NCBI RefSeq assembly: GCF_007655135.1
Contig: NC_045133.1
Coordinates: forward strand, 5,370,376 to 5,434,375
Length of the DNA stretch: 64,000 bases
From: Punica granatum
Taxonomy: Eukaryota; Streptophyta; Magnoliopsida; Myrtales; Lythraceae
Direction: 5' to 3'
This document shows, in pieces, positions 49,121-60,923 of the stretch; position 1 is the first letter of the stretch; each line of letters starts with the position of its first letter. The notes beneath the pieces were generated by a model. The model was not told where the DNA came from, did not search any database, and saw nothing but the letters and a program-made list of their open reading frames with translations. The translations under genes were made by a program, and so were the position numbers.

Positions 49121-49704
49121 AAACCATCAGCATGAGTTGAAAAATAGAAAAACAAAAGCTTGCAGCAGAAAAATGAATCGTGATATGCAAAGAACCTAGA
49201 AGCAAAGAGACTGGCTCAAGCAAGAGAGCACATAAATGATCTTGATCCTATCCTAACGATGTATCATCCCCAAAGATGAAAGGAAATGAAATTTAACAGT
49301 CTTGAGAGTGTTAAGCAACCCTCTCTCGTGGAAGCTTGCTTGCGAAGATGCAGAAAAATTCTTCCTGTACTCTAGTCTTGTTGCTTGAGAAAGATTGCAG
49401 GGGCGCAGTTAGTGCCCTTCCTTCAGCAGGCTCCGCCCTATCAACTCTATTAATCTCTTTTTTCAAATGGATATTTAGGGATCTCTCTTGATCAAGATCT
49501 TTGCTGTTTGATTGAGTTAGACAAAAAAAATTTACAGGTTCCAACAGGGTACCCGGAACCTGTGGTATGATACAGGTTCCGGGTAGGTTCCGGTTCCAGG
49601 ATTCAACATGGTAGGGTCCGATTTCAAAACCTTGGAATCGGTCCCTTACAGGGTAGGGTCCGGGTATCGTGAAAAAAAAGGGTACCCGGTACCGATCACC
49701 CCTA

Positions 49705-50490
49705 ATCCTAATCCTCGTATTAGTTATAATCGGAACTACACCAGTTGGCTGAACGAGGAACGGTTCGGGACAACTGATCATTGGATTCATTAGTTTGGAT
49801 CTGGCTCTCGAGGAAAGCCTATGGTAGCTACTGAGCTCAATTTGGTTGCCACTCGAGTTCGACTCGAAATATATCTTGGAGGTGGATCGAAGCTTTTCGG
49901 TTCAGCGCAAGTCAAGTTCAAACATTACAACCCCTGAGACCGAGAGGCCAGTCGAGCTTCTCCTATATGACCCGTCATCAAACCATTGCACCAGTTTAAA
50001 AGTACATCCTTTTTTAGCGCTTTTTTCAGGTCGATTCGAGCTTGAGCCTAGCAGTAACCAAGGTTGACTCGATGTAACCACACTCTTCGCCAACATTAGA
50101 ATACACAGAATGCAGAATTGTCACTGAAAGTTTACGTGCTCACAATTTCCACGAGACAGAATTAGGCCTAAGAAAAGGGACAAACTTCTTCAAGTATTAA
50201 CTTCTCATACGTGTTCCGTCCGATGAAATGAAAAGGAAATCACCATTCCACAATTTCATTCCATATGAATCCATCGACCCAGACACGCAATAGGCGTCTA
50301 TACTTTGAAGATGACAGCCAACTGAATTTCACACATACGTCAACAAGACGACAGTTACACAAACTAATGGTACATCTCCTTACTGTCATATCCGACTTTA
50401 TTCGCGTGGGACGATTGCCTGAGTACCTTCTGAGGACAAGCAGCATTGTACAACAAACATTAGACGAATTTCACCATAAGGGACTCTAGT
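49705..50490. repeat. 3' flank of copy C, duplicated downstream of copy B
   Basis: Homologous to 25580-26300 with small differences. It holds the expected transcript end region of copy C on the minus strand; no separate gene. Confidence 0.65.
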
Positions 50491-53400
50491 TCAACCAGAA
50501 ATGTTAGAAGCGTATTTAGTCGTGTTATGTATTCCCCCATCTTGCAGGAACGGGGCGAGGCACGGATCTGTTCGATGTGGCAGCCCAGTTCTGGCTCCGA
50601 GAGCTCTACAGCAAGAAGCTGCCTGCAAATGGGCCAGCATTAGAAAATGTTTAAGACAGGTTCCTCTCCTCCAGTACAGAAAGCATGCTTTCACAATGGA
50701 TTTGCAGGCGTGACGACTTCTTCAGCGAAAGATGGTTAAGTAGCATCCCAAGTTTTTATCTGCCGACTTATCATAAGAAGCATAAGATGTGCTTGTCTAC
50801 ATTGATTTCTCTTCCGTGATCATAGATAGTTGTCAGAAGGCAAAACGAGATGTTGTATAAAGATTCTTTCTGAAGATTTATGTCTCGGCCAATTAATTCA
50901 ACTTCATTTTGTCTTAAGGCAAAAGTAACACGAACAGGAAAAGGCTAATGGTAGTCTACTTACCACTTTTGCAGCGAATGGCAACATTTTTTCTGGTGGC
51001 ATTTCAGCACAGAGACCTGCAATAAACGATGAATACTAATGATGTAACAGGCTATTTCCAAGTCATCATACATATAGGTACAGTCCGATGTTTCCAGTCC
51101 ATTCTTCCGACGAAAAGAACAGAGGTTCAAATTAGTACCATAAAGGACAGCCCCGATAAAAGCATCACCAGCACCAGTCGTGTCGACTAATTCAGCAGGA
51201 GGTATCTTCTCTGCTGTTCCCAAGAATAATTTCCCCTTCACTGTCCCTATTCCTTCTGCTCTCATGTTTATCGCTTCCTGGAAAGGAGACGTAAAACGTA
51301 TAAGCAACTGTCCGGCAAAGTTCGTCGCAGCAAATTTATTCCTCGTCAGGAACAATATATTATTACCCGGAAGCAGAATTCGTAGGGGAATTACGTATTA
51401 AGCTAAACTAGTAGATGAGCCAAAATACAACCAAAACGGTGCTTTTCTCCATAGCTTTAGAATGTGCTCCGCTGGACTTTGGGCTTAATAGACCGACTAG
51501 TTCTCAGACAACTAGCTGGTTTTTGAACTGAATTTGTTCCCCATATTTCAGTAAATTCAAACTCTTAGTCGATCTTTATGTGATTTTCAGAAATCCATTG
51601 GATCCAAAACAGCCGTCGACCCATGAACTGATAGCTCCGACATTAGTGTATCTGGAATAGTGCTAAAAACCATGCTTTTTTCTGAGATACTTAAGAGAAA
51701 CATTACCGACGTGATACATATTGGGGTGGTAACTGTACTGTCTTTTCTTTGCTCCAGTGACCTTAGTAAGCTATCTACATCGACTTCTTCAGTTGGTGGC
51801 CGCTCTGTGAGATACGGATTCCACCATAAAATTCCCGTTAGAAAAGAAAATCTAACATACAAAAACTCAAGTTAAGGCATTTATTTGGGGGATGCTTAAA
51901 TTCTACAATGTTTGGGGTTAAATGAAGAGCTCGCAGGCATACCAGTATCGATTCTCTCGAGCATTATGCAACCCATTGCACCCAAAGTCACAATCACAAA
52001 TTTCAACTTCGGCAACCTCAACAGCATCGAGACTAGAGCACTCCCCATCGTTGGGGCCTCTGTCCAAGCCTGTTCCAAAACAGAACCAAAAAGACACAGT
52101 TCGATTATATTAAATGATCAGTGAAACCAGAAGGGGGAAAAGAGATAATCTTGCAGGCATGGAATGGAACTTTTGGACTGAATCTCGTGGAACAAAGAAT
52201 CATAAATTACCTGCGGAAATTTTGCTGCACAAACAGCATAACGAGCTAAGAACAAAATATCATCTAATCCTTCTCTCTTTCTTTCTGCGTCTAGCAGAAT
52301 AGGTATATTCCTCCGTGCAGCCTGCACTGGATGAATAAGCTAATTAGAGTAGACTTTCATACTTGCAAGAGATTTAAAGCGAGACTCTTAATAGAAAATA
52401 CCAAAATCAAATTGTACATCTTATCTGCATGAAAACTTAGACTAATCGTAAACCTTGCACGACAAACTTACAGGTGGATTCACTAACGAAAACGAAAAAG
52501 AGTAATCATTGATGAAGAAAATATGAGCAGTTAAGATGGTTACTACCTCTCGCGCGACAAAGGCAGCGGTGTAAGTCAACCTCCCATCGAAATAGACAAC
52601 ACTTGCACCTCTCATTGCATCTTCCAAGTTAGATGGGGAAAGATCATCTGGTTGCAGGGGAGGATGTCCCGGGGTGAAAATGCAAGTCCGGGTGTTCCTG
52701 GAGACAACATAATTAATCGGCCACTCGACATTGCAGTCATTATGGTTTGTAGAATATTCTAGGCAAAGTCAACCGGTTAAGGTACGTTAAGTATTCATAT
52801 GACTACATCTGCAGGAAAATAAAGGACTTGTCTAAAGAGTATGCTCGGGGAATTTGTTAAGTGATATTAACTTGCACCGTTGCATGCTGATTGGTAATTT
52901 GTACCAACAAATGCAATTGTCAATAGAAACTTCCAGCCTGAGGGTATATTAATACCTCTCCAAAAGATGCCATGTGCTAAACAAACTGGAAATCAAACCG
53001 TCCCATTGGACAATAAATAACCAAGTTGGATAAAATTGAATCAACTGGTGTCGGGAAATTTTCGATTCGGAATACTGAAGAAATTCAGTTTTTTGGATGA
53101 CTTTGGCTTTCTTGAGGAAAAAAGGCGTGGTTTCGTGTCTTGTCCTAGTTCCATTTAATTGTGGCAATCCGGGATTGTTTTGATTCAAACTGAAAACTGT
53201 ACCAACATCCTATGCATACCTAAAAGCACTCGTTAGTTTTTCCTTAAAATAAAAATGTTCTCAAGATAGGAAATGATCTCACGTTTTCTGATCAACAATA
53301 ACATAAGAAAACGGTGTCACGCCCTCCTTAGCCACCTGGAGAAAAGGGTATTTCTCATTAGAGAAAGGATAATTGCTTACTTAAGCTGTATGTCGTTTTT

Positions 53401-54204
53401 ATCTTAGTCATTAGCAGTGTAAAAGAGTGAGACTAGAGATTGTATCAGCGTTGAGTTCAGGGTCATTCTCATAGCCGAACGTTTAACAAGCATGGTATCA
53501 TGTTCATCAGCTTACCACGAGAGCAGAAGTATCTACGCCATCGGCTTCTAGTTCCCTTAGTATGCTCGAGCCCGGCATATCGTCAGCAATCTAGTGAATA
53601 CATGACATTTCAAAGACTCACTGTTAATTACCAGTGGAGGTACCATACGAAATTAGATCCGAAAGGGCTCAATTACAAAATGAACTTGCTCATGGGGTAG
53701 TAAAAAATAACCTTGGAAATGAGCCTCGGGTTCAAGCCCAAACGAGATGTGCAAGTCAGAGTGTTTGCTGCATCTCCTCCACCTTGCATCTGGCAGAATC
53801 AGAAGTGAAAACACAGAGATTCTTTAAGAAAACAACCACGGAGGAATCCAACACACTGCAGCAAGAAAAAACTGAAATTTGAATGGAAGAAGAGGAGCAT
53901 GAAGGCACCTTCATGCTCCTGCTTCGACATTTGTCGTCGGGTTTAGGGAAATTTGCTACAACAGCAAGGTAATCCAAGCAAGTCCCACCAAAGCCCACCT
54001 GTCACGTAAGAACAAAAGCCAAAACCGTTACCATAAATTACCTAATCAGGCAACAAACCAGAATAGCTTATCAACACAAACACACAGCACCCATTCTTCT
54101 TGCGTTTATGTCGGTCGAGCAGAAAAGGCGGGAAGAGAAAAACCGAGATATTTATTGAAGAACAAGTAAGTATTTGCATGGGGGGGGGGGGGGGGGGGGG
54201 GGGG

Positions 54205-54238
<34 letters not shown>

Positions 54239-54283
54239 GATGATGCGTTGCTCGGGGAGAGGAGGAAGAAAGCGGGAAGCCAT
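50491..54283 (-). CDS. Kinase copy C: intact pfkB-family sugar kinase (At4g28706-like), 12 exons, 383 aa
   Basis: Exons 1 to 12 on the minus strand: 54239-54283, 53909-53998, 53712-53789, 53516-53590, 53283-53335, 52547-52697, 52211-52321, 51943-52069, 51707-51804, 51139-51277, 50964-51016, 50491-50622. All introns are GT-AG and the 1152 nt stay in frame. The family transfers phosphate from ATP to a sugar hydroxyl; the substrate (fructose-like or ribose-like) cannot be read here. Visible parts: substrate-binding start VGFGGTCLDYL (Asp24), pfkB signature 1 at 48-63 with GGGDAAN (Asp51 where relatives have Asn), FTPGHPPLQP, KFVIVTLGAMGCIMLE (221-236), and signature 2 DTTGAGDAF with catalytic Asp314. 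No signal peptide is seen, so it is probably cytosolic. The start ATG at 54283 follows MASRFLPPLPEQR and fits the copy B start. A transposon lies 41 bp upstream. Confidence 0.93.
54180..54235. repeat. G28 homopolymer plus (AG)14 in intron 1 of copy C
   Basis: Twenty-eight G and then 28 nt of AG repeat end next to the exon 1 splice donor, so the gene strand reads GTAC-(TC)n-C28. Same place as in copy B, each one repeat unit longer. Confidence 0.95.
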
Positions 54284-54323
54284 TGTTGCCCGTTCACGAA
54301 GTAGTGGCACATATTAGTATATG

Positions 54324-55371
54324 GAGTAAAAGGCATTTTGCCCCCCAATCTTTAGCCCCAGTGACAAAGTACCCCGACCTTAAAAATTTGACACTATACC
54401 ACCTGACCTATTTAAAAATAAACAAAGTGCTCCTCCGATTGCCTTTCCAATCAGTTTTCCAGGCAAAAAATAATTAGTTTCAGATTTTAGAAAATAATTT
54501 AAAATTTAAAAAATTTAAAAAAACTAGAAGAAATAAAACTAGGACATCGGGGAAGGAGAGAGGGAGAGCAGGGAGAGAAGGGGATGGTGGTGGCTATCGC
54601 CCAGCCACCATGGCCCAGGACAGGTTCTCGGACACTTATCTTCTCCCCCCAGATCTCTCTCTTGAGGAGGATGAAAGAGAACTCTGAAAATTCATTGCTC
54701 CGTTAACCTCTCCATAAACTCCAAACCAAATTTCGTTGTTCGCCCCGTTGTTTCCCCCGACATTACTTGTTTCAATCCATTTCTCGATTGTCCTTCTTCT
54801 TATCGCCGTCATCATCATGTCTGATGGGTATTATAATATTTTCGAGAAATCTGATTTTATATATTTCTTTTTCCTTGGAAATTTCGGTCATTGCTCCACC
54901 AATCTGTCCGGTTAATTGTTGTGGAACCCTAGAACAGTCATGTGGTGATTAATGGCTTATGAATCGGCACCGCAGTATTGTTGTCTGCAATTGGTTTTTG
55001 AACTCTTGAGTCCATGAATTAGTGGCTTGTAAATCTATCTCAAGAGGATGATAAAGAGAGCGATTTTGGGAGAGAAGGGGGAGTGTGAGGTCTCTGGTGG
55101 CATGAGAGGCGTCCGATGACTTTCCGTGGCGATGGTGGCTGGGTGGCGATGACCGCTCCTTCTATTCCTCTCGGCTTTTTCTCTTTGACGTTCTCCATCT
55201 TTTTTTACTTATTTTATTATTTATATAGACTTGGCCGGAAAACAAATCGGAAAGGCAATGGGAGGAGCGCTTTGTTTATTTTCAAATAGGTTATGTGGTA
55301 TAGTGCAAAATTTTAAGGTCAGGGACACTTTGCCAATAGGTCTAAAGATTGCGGTAAACTGCATTTAACTC
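54324..55371. mobile_element. Mutator-like inverted-repeat element 41 bp upstream of the copy C start codon
   Basis: Inverted arms of about 130 bp: the left starts GAGTAAAAGGCATTTTGCC, the right end read inward GAGTTAAATGCAGTTTACC; shared inner parts include CAATCTTTAG, CCGATTGCCTTTCC and CAAAGCGCTCCTCC-like sequence. The flanks TAGTATATG and TAATATATA agree in 7 of 9 positions, fitting an old 9-bp duplication. No transposase; the interior is partly GC-rich (about 54540-54610 and 55060-55150). Copy B has no such insert. Confidence 0.78.
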
Positions 55372-55640
55372 TAATATATATACATATATATATATATATG
55401 TCTATATACGTATTCTTTTATGAGCCTGTCGTGATGTAAAGATGCCCGAGGAAAGTGGCCAGGGTGTTTCCGTAATGAACCAATCCCGTGGATTATTCCT
55501 CATCGAGTTACACGGGGAAGATCCCTTTCGATAAAATTCAACTATTCTTATTCTTATCGGAAAACGGGACTCGAGTAAATATGCAATTTCGTCAAACATG
55601 AATAGAGCGATGAAATCAACGACTAACTTAGCTGGGTATT

Positions 55641-57287
55641 GACTAAATATGCAATTTTGTCCCTAACTTTCGCAAGTTGCATCAATTTCGTCCCTGACTT
55701 ATTTTTTGCATCAATTTTGTCCCTGACTTTGCACTTTTGCATCAATTTCATCATTGACTTTCCACGGTTACATCAATTTAGTCCCTATCTTTTCTGTTAC
55801 ATCAAAGTGGTCCTCGACTTTGCACGGTTACATTAATTTAGTCCATGACTTTTCGCAATTACATCAGTTAGTGCTACAGTTGCATCAATTTGGTCCTTCT
55901 GTGGGGTGGTTGCATCGATCAGGTCTTAATGCGACATCAGTTTGGTCCTCTGTCACATCAATTTGGTCCCTGCCATTAAGTATTAATGCTGACGGTGTTA
56001 AATGGTGCAAATTGTTACATCAATTTGGTCCTCGTGCTACATCAAATTAGTCCCTAACTTTTTTTTAACCCATATGTCTCTGTTTACTCTTCTTCTTCCT
56101 CCGCTCCTTCTCATTCTTCTTATTCGGCACAAATCTCGAATGTTGTAGCCCGGCCATTCCCGAGGCTGAGGGCGACTGCCTTCAATCTAACTGATTTTGG
56201 GGCGGTGGGCGACGGGGTGACTCTCGACTTCGAAAGCTGAGGTGTAGCTCATTAGGTTCTAGAGAGAGAAAGCTTGAAGGCTCGTTAATGGCATATCATC
56301 GTAGCTATGTTATTTGACCAAAATTGTTGTATAATTTCATTGCTTAGATCAGTAGGATGCTATAGGATCTTATAGAACCGAATTTGGTTGAGTCGTTTGA
56401 AAAATATCCCATTCTAAAGTCGACTGCGGACACGATGAACAGAGGATTCGAGCTAGTTTTTTCGACCTGTTTTCTCCATATTTTTCACTTTCGTTTGATT
56501 CTAAACTGTAGCCTGTTGTTTGAGGTTTCCACAAACACCTAGAATACAGAAATTCGAGTCTTGGGGAGATAGAAACGCTCTCCCGAAGTTGGCCCAATAA
56601 TCTATCCAGTTCTGTTCGTGCTTGTGATGTCCAGCAACTTCGGGAGGCTTGATTGACACGCTCTGATCTTTGTCGATGTCTTCCATTGCGATTTCGACCC
56701 TCAATCCATCCAATTTCGATTGCTCTGTCCTCTAATTCTTTGATTCCCAGTAAAAATTCATGAATTCCCATTCTGGGTCATCTCAACATCCCCCCGAACA
56801 TCCTTGAGAAGTCCATCTACTGAGAGGCCTCGTTCTACGGCATCCTTGTCGGGGATGAGAATGGCCTCGGTGGGGGTTAAGGGTGGTCGAAGGAGAGGGC
56901 GAGGTCGGGGCGGATCTCGTCAGATTAAAGAAGAGGACGGGTCTGGGGACGATGAACAGTGTAGAGGGAGGAAGAAGACGATCAATAGTGAACATGGAGG
57001 AAAGAGAGGGACTGAATTGATGTAACGAACATCATTTAATTTTGGGGTTACATCAATTTGCCCAGTCGTTATATCAATTTAGTCTCTGAGCAAATTAACG
57101 GAGCAATAACGTCGTATGTCCCTTAATCACTGGGACTAGATTGATGTAACCGAGGATCGATCTGATGTAACGCCAAAATTCAGGAACTAGTGTTGCGAAA
57201 GTCATGGACGAAATTGATGCAAAAAATAAGTCAGGGACGAAATTGATGTAATTTGCGAAAGTCATGGACGAAATTGCCAATTTATTC
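55641..57287. mobile_element. Mutator-like nonautonomous element (1647 bp) with CTGGGTATT duplication
   Basis: The 9-bp duplication CTGGGTATT is perfect at 55632-55640 and 57288-57296. Terminal repeats: GACTAAATATGCAATTTTG and, from the right, GAATAAATTGGCAATTTCG, both going on to GTCC(C/A)T(A/G)ACTTTCGCAA. Inside the left arm is a long run of CATCAATTTGGTCC-like units. The middle (56090-57030) is GC-richer and could be captured host DNA; a minus-strand open frame at 56370-56771 has no recognisable domain. No transposase. Confidence 0.85.
55660..56060 (+). repeat. Irregular array of CATCAATTTGGTCC units
   Basis: More than ten diverged units of about 25 to 35 bp with the core (T)ACATCAATTT(G/A)GTCC and a variable part such as CTGACTTTGCAC. 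Inverted copies lie in the right arm (57040-57260). Confidence 0.75.
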
Positions 57288-57296
57288 CTGGGTATT

Positions 57297-59028
57297 CTAT
57301 GATTTGCATAAATTTACTAAAATAAGCTTGAGGTAGCGAATAGGTCGTCGTCAACTGCTGTTGCCACGGAAGGTGTGGTCATCACTTTCATTGAGAAAAA
57401 CAAATCGTTTATGTATGTGGCCTGCTAGTGATTGCTGAAGTCGTTGGGGTCAAGGTCTTCTTTCTTATCTAATAAAGTTAAGCAATGATTGATACATTTT
57501 TTTTTTTGGTTAGTGTTGTGTAAGAAAATTGAAGTGCGGGACACTCCAAAAGGCTGCCCCAGTGGTTTGATTCTTTTTTAAAAATGGCTCTTTGCAAGCA
57601 ATCAATCAGTTTCCATCGATCGGTCCTGTTGCTTGTTTCGTTCGGAGATGCAGAGATTCCTGTGGAGTAGACAGTTGTAGATCGCCACAAAGTATGTTCA
57701 TTGTGGTTCGTATTTACAAAGGAATAACTTAGCAAGTACATGCGTCGTGTTTGCGATCGTATAGGGAAGTTGGTGTTTTAAGTGTTTAGGATCGGGAAAT
57801 AGACTGGCACTTTTTCAAGTTGTGGTTTGGAGGAGGAAACTAATTTTATTTGGTTTTAAAGAGTAGAACAATGACGAGGAAACAAATAAAAAAGATAGAA
57901 GAAAATTCAGAAAATGGGACAAAATTAAGAACCCAAATTTATCTTCATGCATCGAATATGCACAATCCATATATTGGAAGAGCTGCATGGTTTATATATC
58001 AATAAAGGAAATTCAGACTTGTTTATATAAATTGGTGAAGTAAAGCATTTATTTCAATTCAGACTTGGTCGGAGACCACAGTATTCAGCCGACAAGTCAC
58101 TTTGGCCAACCCGACATGATAAGATGAAGTGCTTTCCGGGAAATTACTGCCCACGAACATTTTTTCCCCGAGGACCTTCACTGTTCAACCAATATGCAGA
58201 TACTAGTACATAAAAGAGATATCTGAATAAAGATGGAGGATCATATAATCGTAGACTGTATTTTAATATTGACCGAGACTGGGAAGACAATGCAGCTATT
58301 GCAAGTCTACTAATACTGCAACAACTTCAAGGGTCAACGGGACACAAATTTAGAAATGCAAGCAAGTAAGACCAGAGATTTTATTAATTTTTTTCCCCTT
58401 TTTTCCTAATGAGGACAGGTATTTGTATTTCGCCCAAATAATCCCAACAGCGCATGTAAACACTCTGCTAACATCAGGCCGTGTAGCAGTTGAGACCTGC
58501 ACTACTATGTGGTCGCTCGAACTTGAGTTTTTGCCAAAGGAGTTGCACCGTTTAACCACGGGGCCAATCCATTAGGTCTTGACTAGAGTCTTTCTTATTA
58601 TTATTATTATTATTATTTTTTCCTTCATAATGTCCTATCCACCTAAAATATGCAGATTCTAACTCATATTCAAGTTTCTCATCTTCCAGTCCAAGCAGGG
58701 GAATAATAAAAAGAAAGAAAAGAGACAACTGATGACCAACCGAGTTCCACTAATTTTGTTTTGTTCTTGTGTAATAATAGCAGAGGAATCAATATCATGA
58801 TTAGGTACCAAAGACTTCATGAACCATATTTTAGTCGCCAGGCCAAAATCTATGAGTCGTGCACGTAGATTATACGCATGCAGTGTACGTATGACGTGAT
58901 GCGAAAGGGACTAAAGAAGTGACAGAGAGAGAGGTGTTACGAGAGAGGTTGAGACTTCAATCCTGTCCCGTCTTCCTCGATCTTTCTTCCTTGCTTGTCC
59001 AAAAAGACCATTTTCGGGTCTCTTTTGT
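57297..59028. repeat. Duplicated modules U end, W, V and X upstream of copy D, no gene
   Basis: 57297-57740 matches 32240-32700; 57740-58090 matches W; 58085-58560 matches V with the empty copia site near 58416; 58585-59028 matches X, with an ATT microsatellite (about 58598-58617). No coding signal. Confidence 0.65.
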
Positions 59029-60923
59029 TTAACTTAGGAAAGTTGCGAGGTGTGGATCTGTACGGTATGGGAGACTAGTCCGAGCCCCCAGAGCTCGGCA
59101 GTTTGCAGCCGCCTGAAACCAGCAAAGAACAAAGAGATCAAAGAAATTTACAAACTGACATATTCGTCTTGTTGAGACCTTCAGTTTATAGAATCGCAGG
59201 ACTCACCACTTGAGCAGCAAAGGGCAGCATCCTTTCAGGTGGCATGCTGGCGCATATAGCTATGAATAACAAAAACGAGAAGAAAACCAATATCAAAGCA
59301 ATACATTTAATTGATAGTTTCTGAGAAACACTGCTAAAGCTAAATTTGCCGGAGATTACAAACAGGATAAGGTATTGGGTACTCATAAACAACGATGGAT
59401 TGTTTGGATCTAAGAATTCAGTTGAATCAGTGGTACAGCAGCCACACCATACATATTAGCAAAAACCAGTTAGCCAAGCAAAAAGGAAAAACCAGTTATT
59501 CCTTTTCCCTCTACCTTTAGACTTTGCCTCTTCTGCGGGAATTGTATTTTAGCAGAATGTCTACCGGACCAACAGTTAGCCAAGGAAAAAGGATTAATTC
59601 ATGACATCTAATTATTTCGCAAGAGTCTAAAGAACTTATGACTTCTTAGCTCATTCAACTAAAGCGGCAAGAACCTTCTACGAAAATAATGAAAGGATCA
59701 CCAAATAGAGTAGCCCCTATAAATGCATCAACTGCACCGGCTGTATCAACGAGTTCTGTTAGCGGAATTTTCTCAGCTGTTCCCAATAGTAACCTTCCTC
59801 TAACGGTCCCTATCCCGTCAGCTCTTAACTTTGTCACCGACTAAAGAAATTACAAGAGGAGGAAAAGAAATATTATTGGTATAATAGTAAAGATACTTGG
59901 GCATCATAAAGAGGTAAAGCAATAAAAAGTTTCAAAAAATCAAACTAATAATATACCGATGCAACACATGTTGGAATGATCATGCTATCATCTTTCTGCT
60001 GTTTAAGAATTTCCAGCAAGCAGTCCACATCAGCTTCTTCTGCTTGATGACCGACTGTAATTGAAACAAAAGGGAAAATTCGATTCTTTAGTGTGTAAAT
60101 AGCTTGTATGGACTGATAAATACTCGCACGTCATACCTACTCAGGAAAAATGACATCATCGAGCAATTAAACTCACCATCACTACTCCTCTCGAGCATTA
60201 CGCATCCTTCTTCGCCCAAGGTAACGATGGCGAATTTCAGTTTTGGCAGTCTAAGCATCATAGAAACAAGTGAGCTCGCAATAAATGGAGCTCGAGTCCA
60301 CTCCTGTAAAATAAGAAATATCCAAAAGAGACATTTGTTTGAAAAGGCTATAGTTGAAAGTGGGACATATTGAAGTACAGAAACAGTTTTCTTCTCAAAA
60401 AGCATTTTTATGGATGACTTGTGATACGTGATCAATGAAAGATTTATTAGCTTGCCAGCTAAGTGGAGAAGGCTGTCCAAACCTTCTCTTATCCTTTCTG
60501 TATCCATTAGTATCAGTATATTCCTGCGAGTGGCCTGCTCTCCCAGAAACACTATGCTGCTTACTTCCCACAAAGTTCAGATGAAGGTTTTCTATACCCA
60601 TAAGTGAAGCGAGGAAAAGGCACTACTCCCGCATATTAAAGAGACCACGAATACTCACCCAACTTAAGTTCGTAGAAAACACGATCTGATTCTTAAGATT
60701 ATGTATCAATCGTTATAGCTCAAATATTGCAAATTAACATATCATTCTATCATCCACATGACTCCATAAAAGTAGGTCTACAACTAACCAAATTACCAAT
60801 TTAAATGGGAATCAGTTATAATGTGATTACCTCTTGAGCTACAATTAAAGCAGTTTCATCAAAGTAGACAACCCTTGCCTCTTCGGGTGCAGATACCAGA
60901 CCTGACTGACAAAGGTCAGTTGC
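59029..60923 (-). pseudogene. Kinase copy D: pfkB-family pseudogene cut by an LTR in exon 6
   Basis: Minus-strand exons: 12 59029-59112, 11 59207-59259, 10 59702-59840, 9 59957-60054, 8 60177-60303, part of 7 (60534 to about 60455), rest of 6 60831-60923. Exons 8 to 12 are open and have the same lengths as in copy C except for a shorter exon 12 (ends PHLATFLS). Lesions: exon 6 is broken by an LTR at 60924, exon 7 lacks its last third and its donor (same loss as in copy A), and the catalytic GAGD reads GAVD in DTAGAVDAF. Exon 6 also lacks 4 codons in frame after YFD. Belongs with A, E and F to one subfamily. Confidence 0.9.

Larger units (their letters stand above)
47937..49704. mobile_element. 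hAT-like nonautonomous element with captured host sequence
   Basis: The terminal inverted repeats are TAGGGATGTGCATGGGTACC and, read inward from the right end, TAGGGGTGATCGGTACC, followed on both sides by ACCGGAACC-rich subterminal repeats. TAGGG(A/G)TG starts are typical of hAT elements. The flanks ATCTTAAAT and ATCCTAATC could be a decayed 8-bp duplication. The homologous site downstream of copy B (near 25580) lacks the insert. The interior holds no transposase but has gene-like sequence (48186-49110). Confidence 0.72.
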
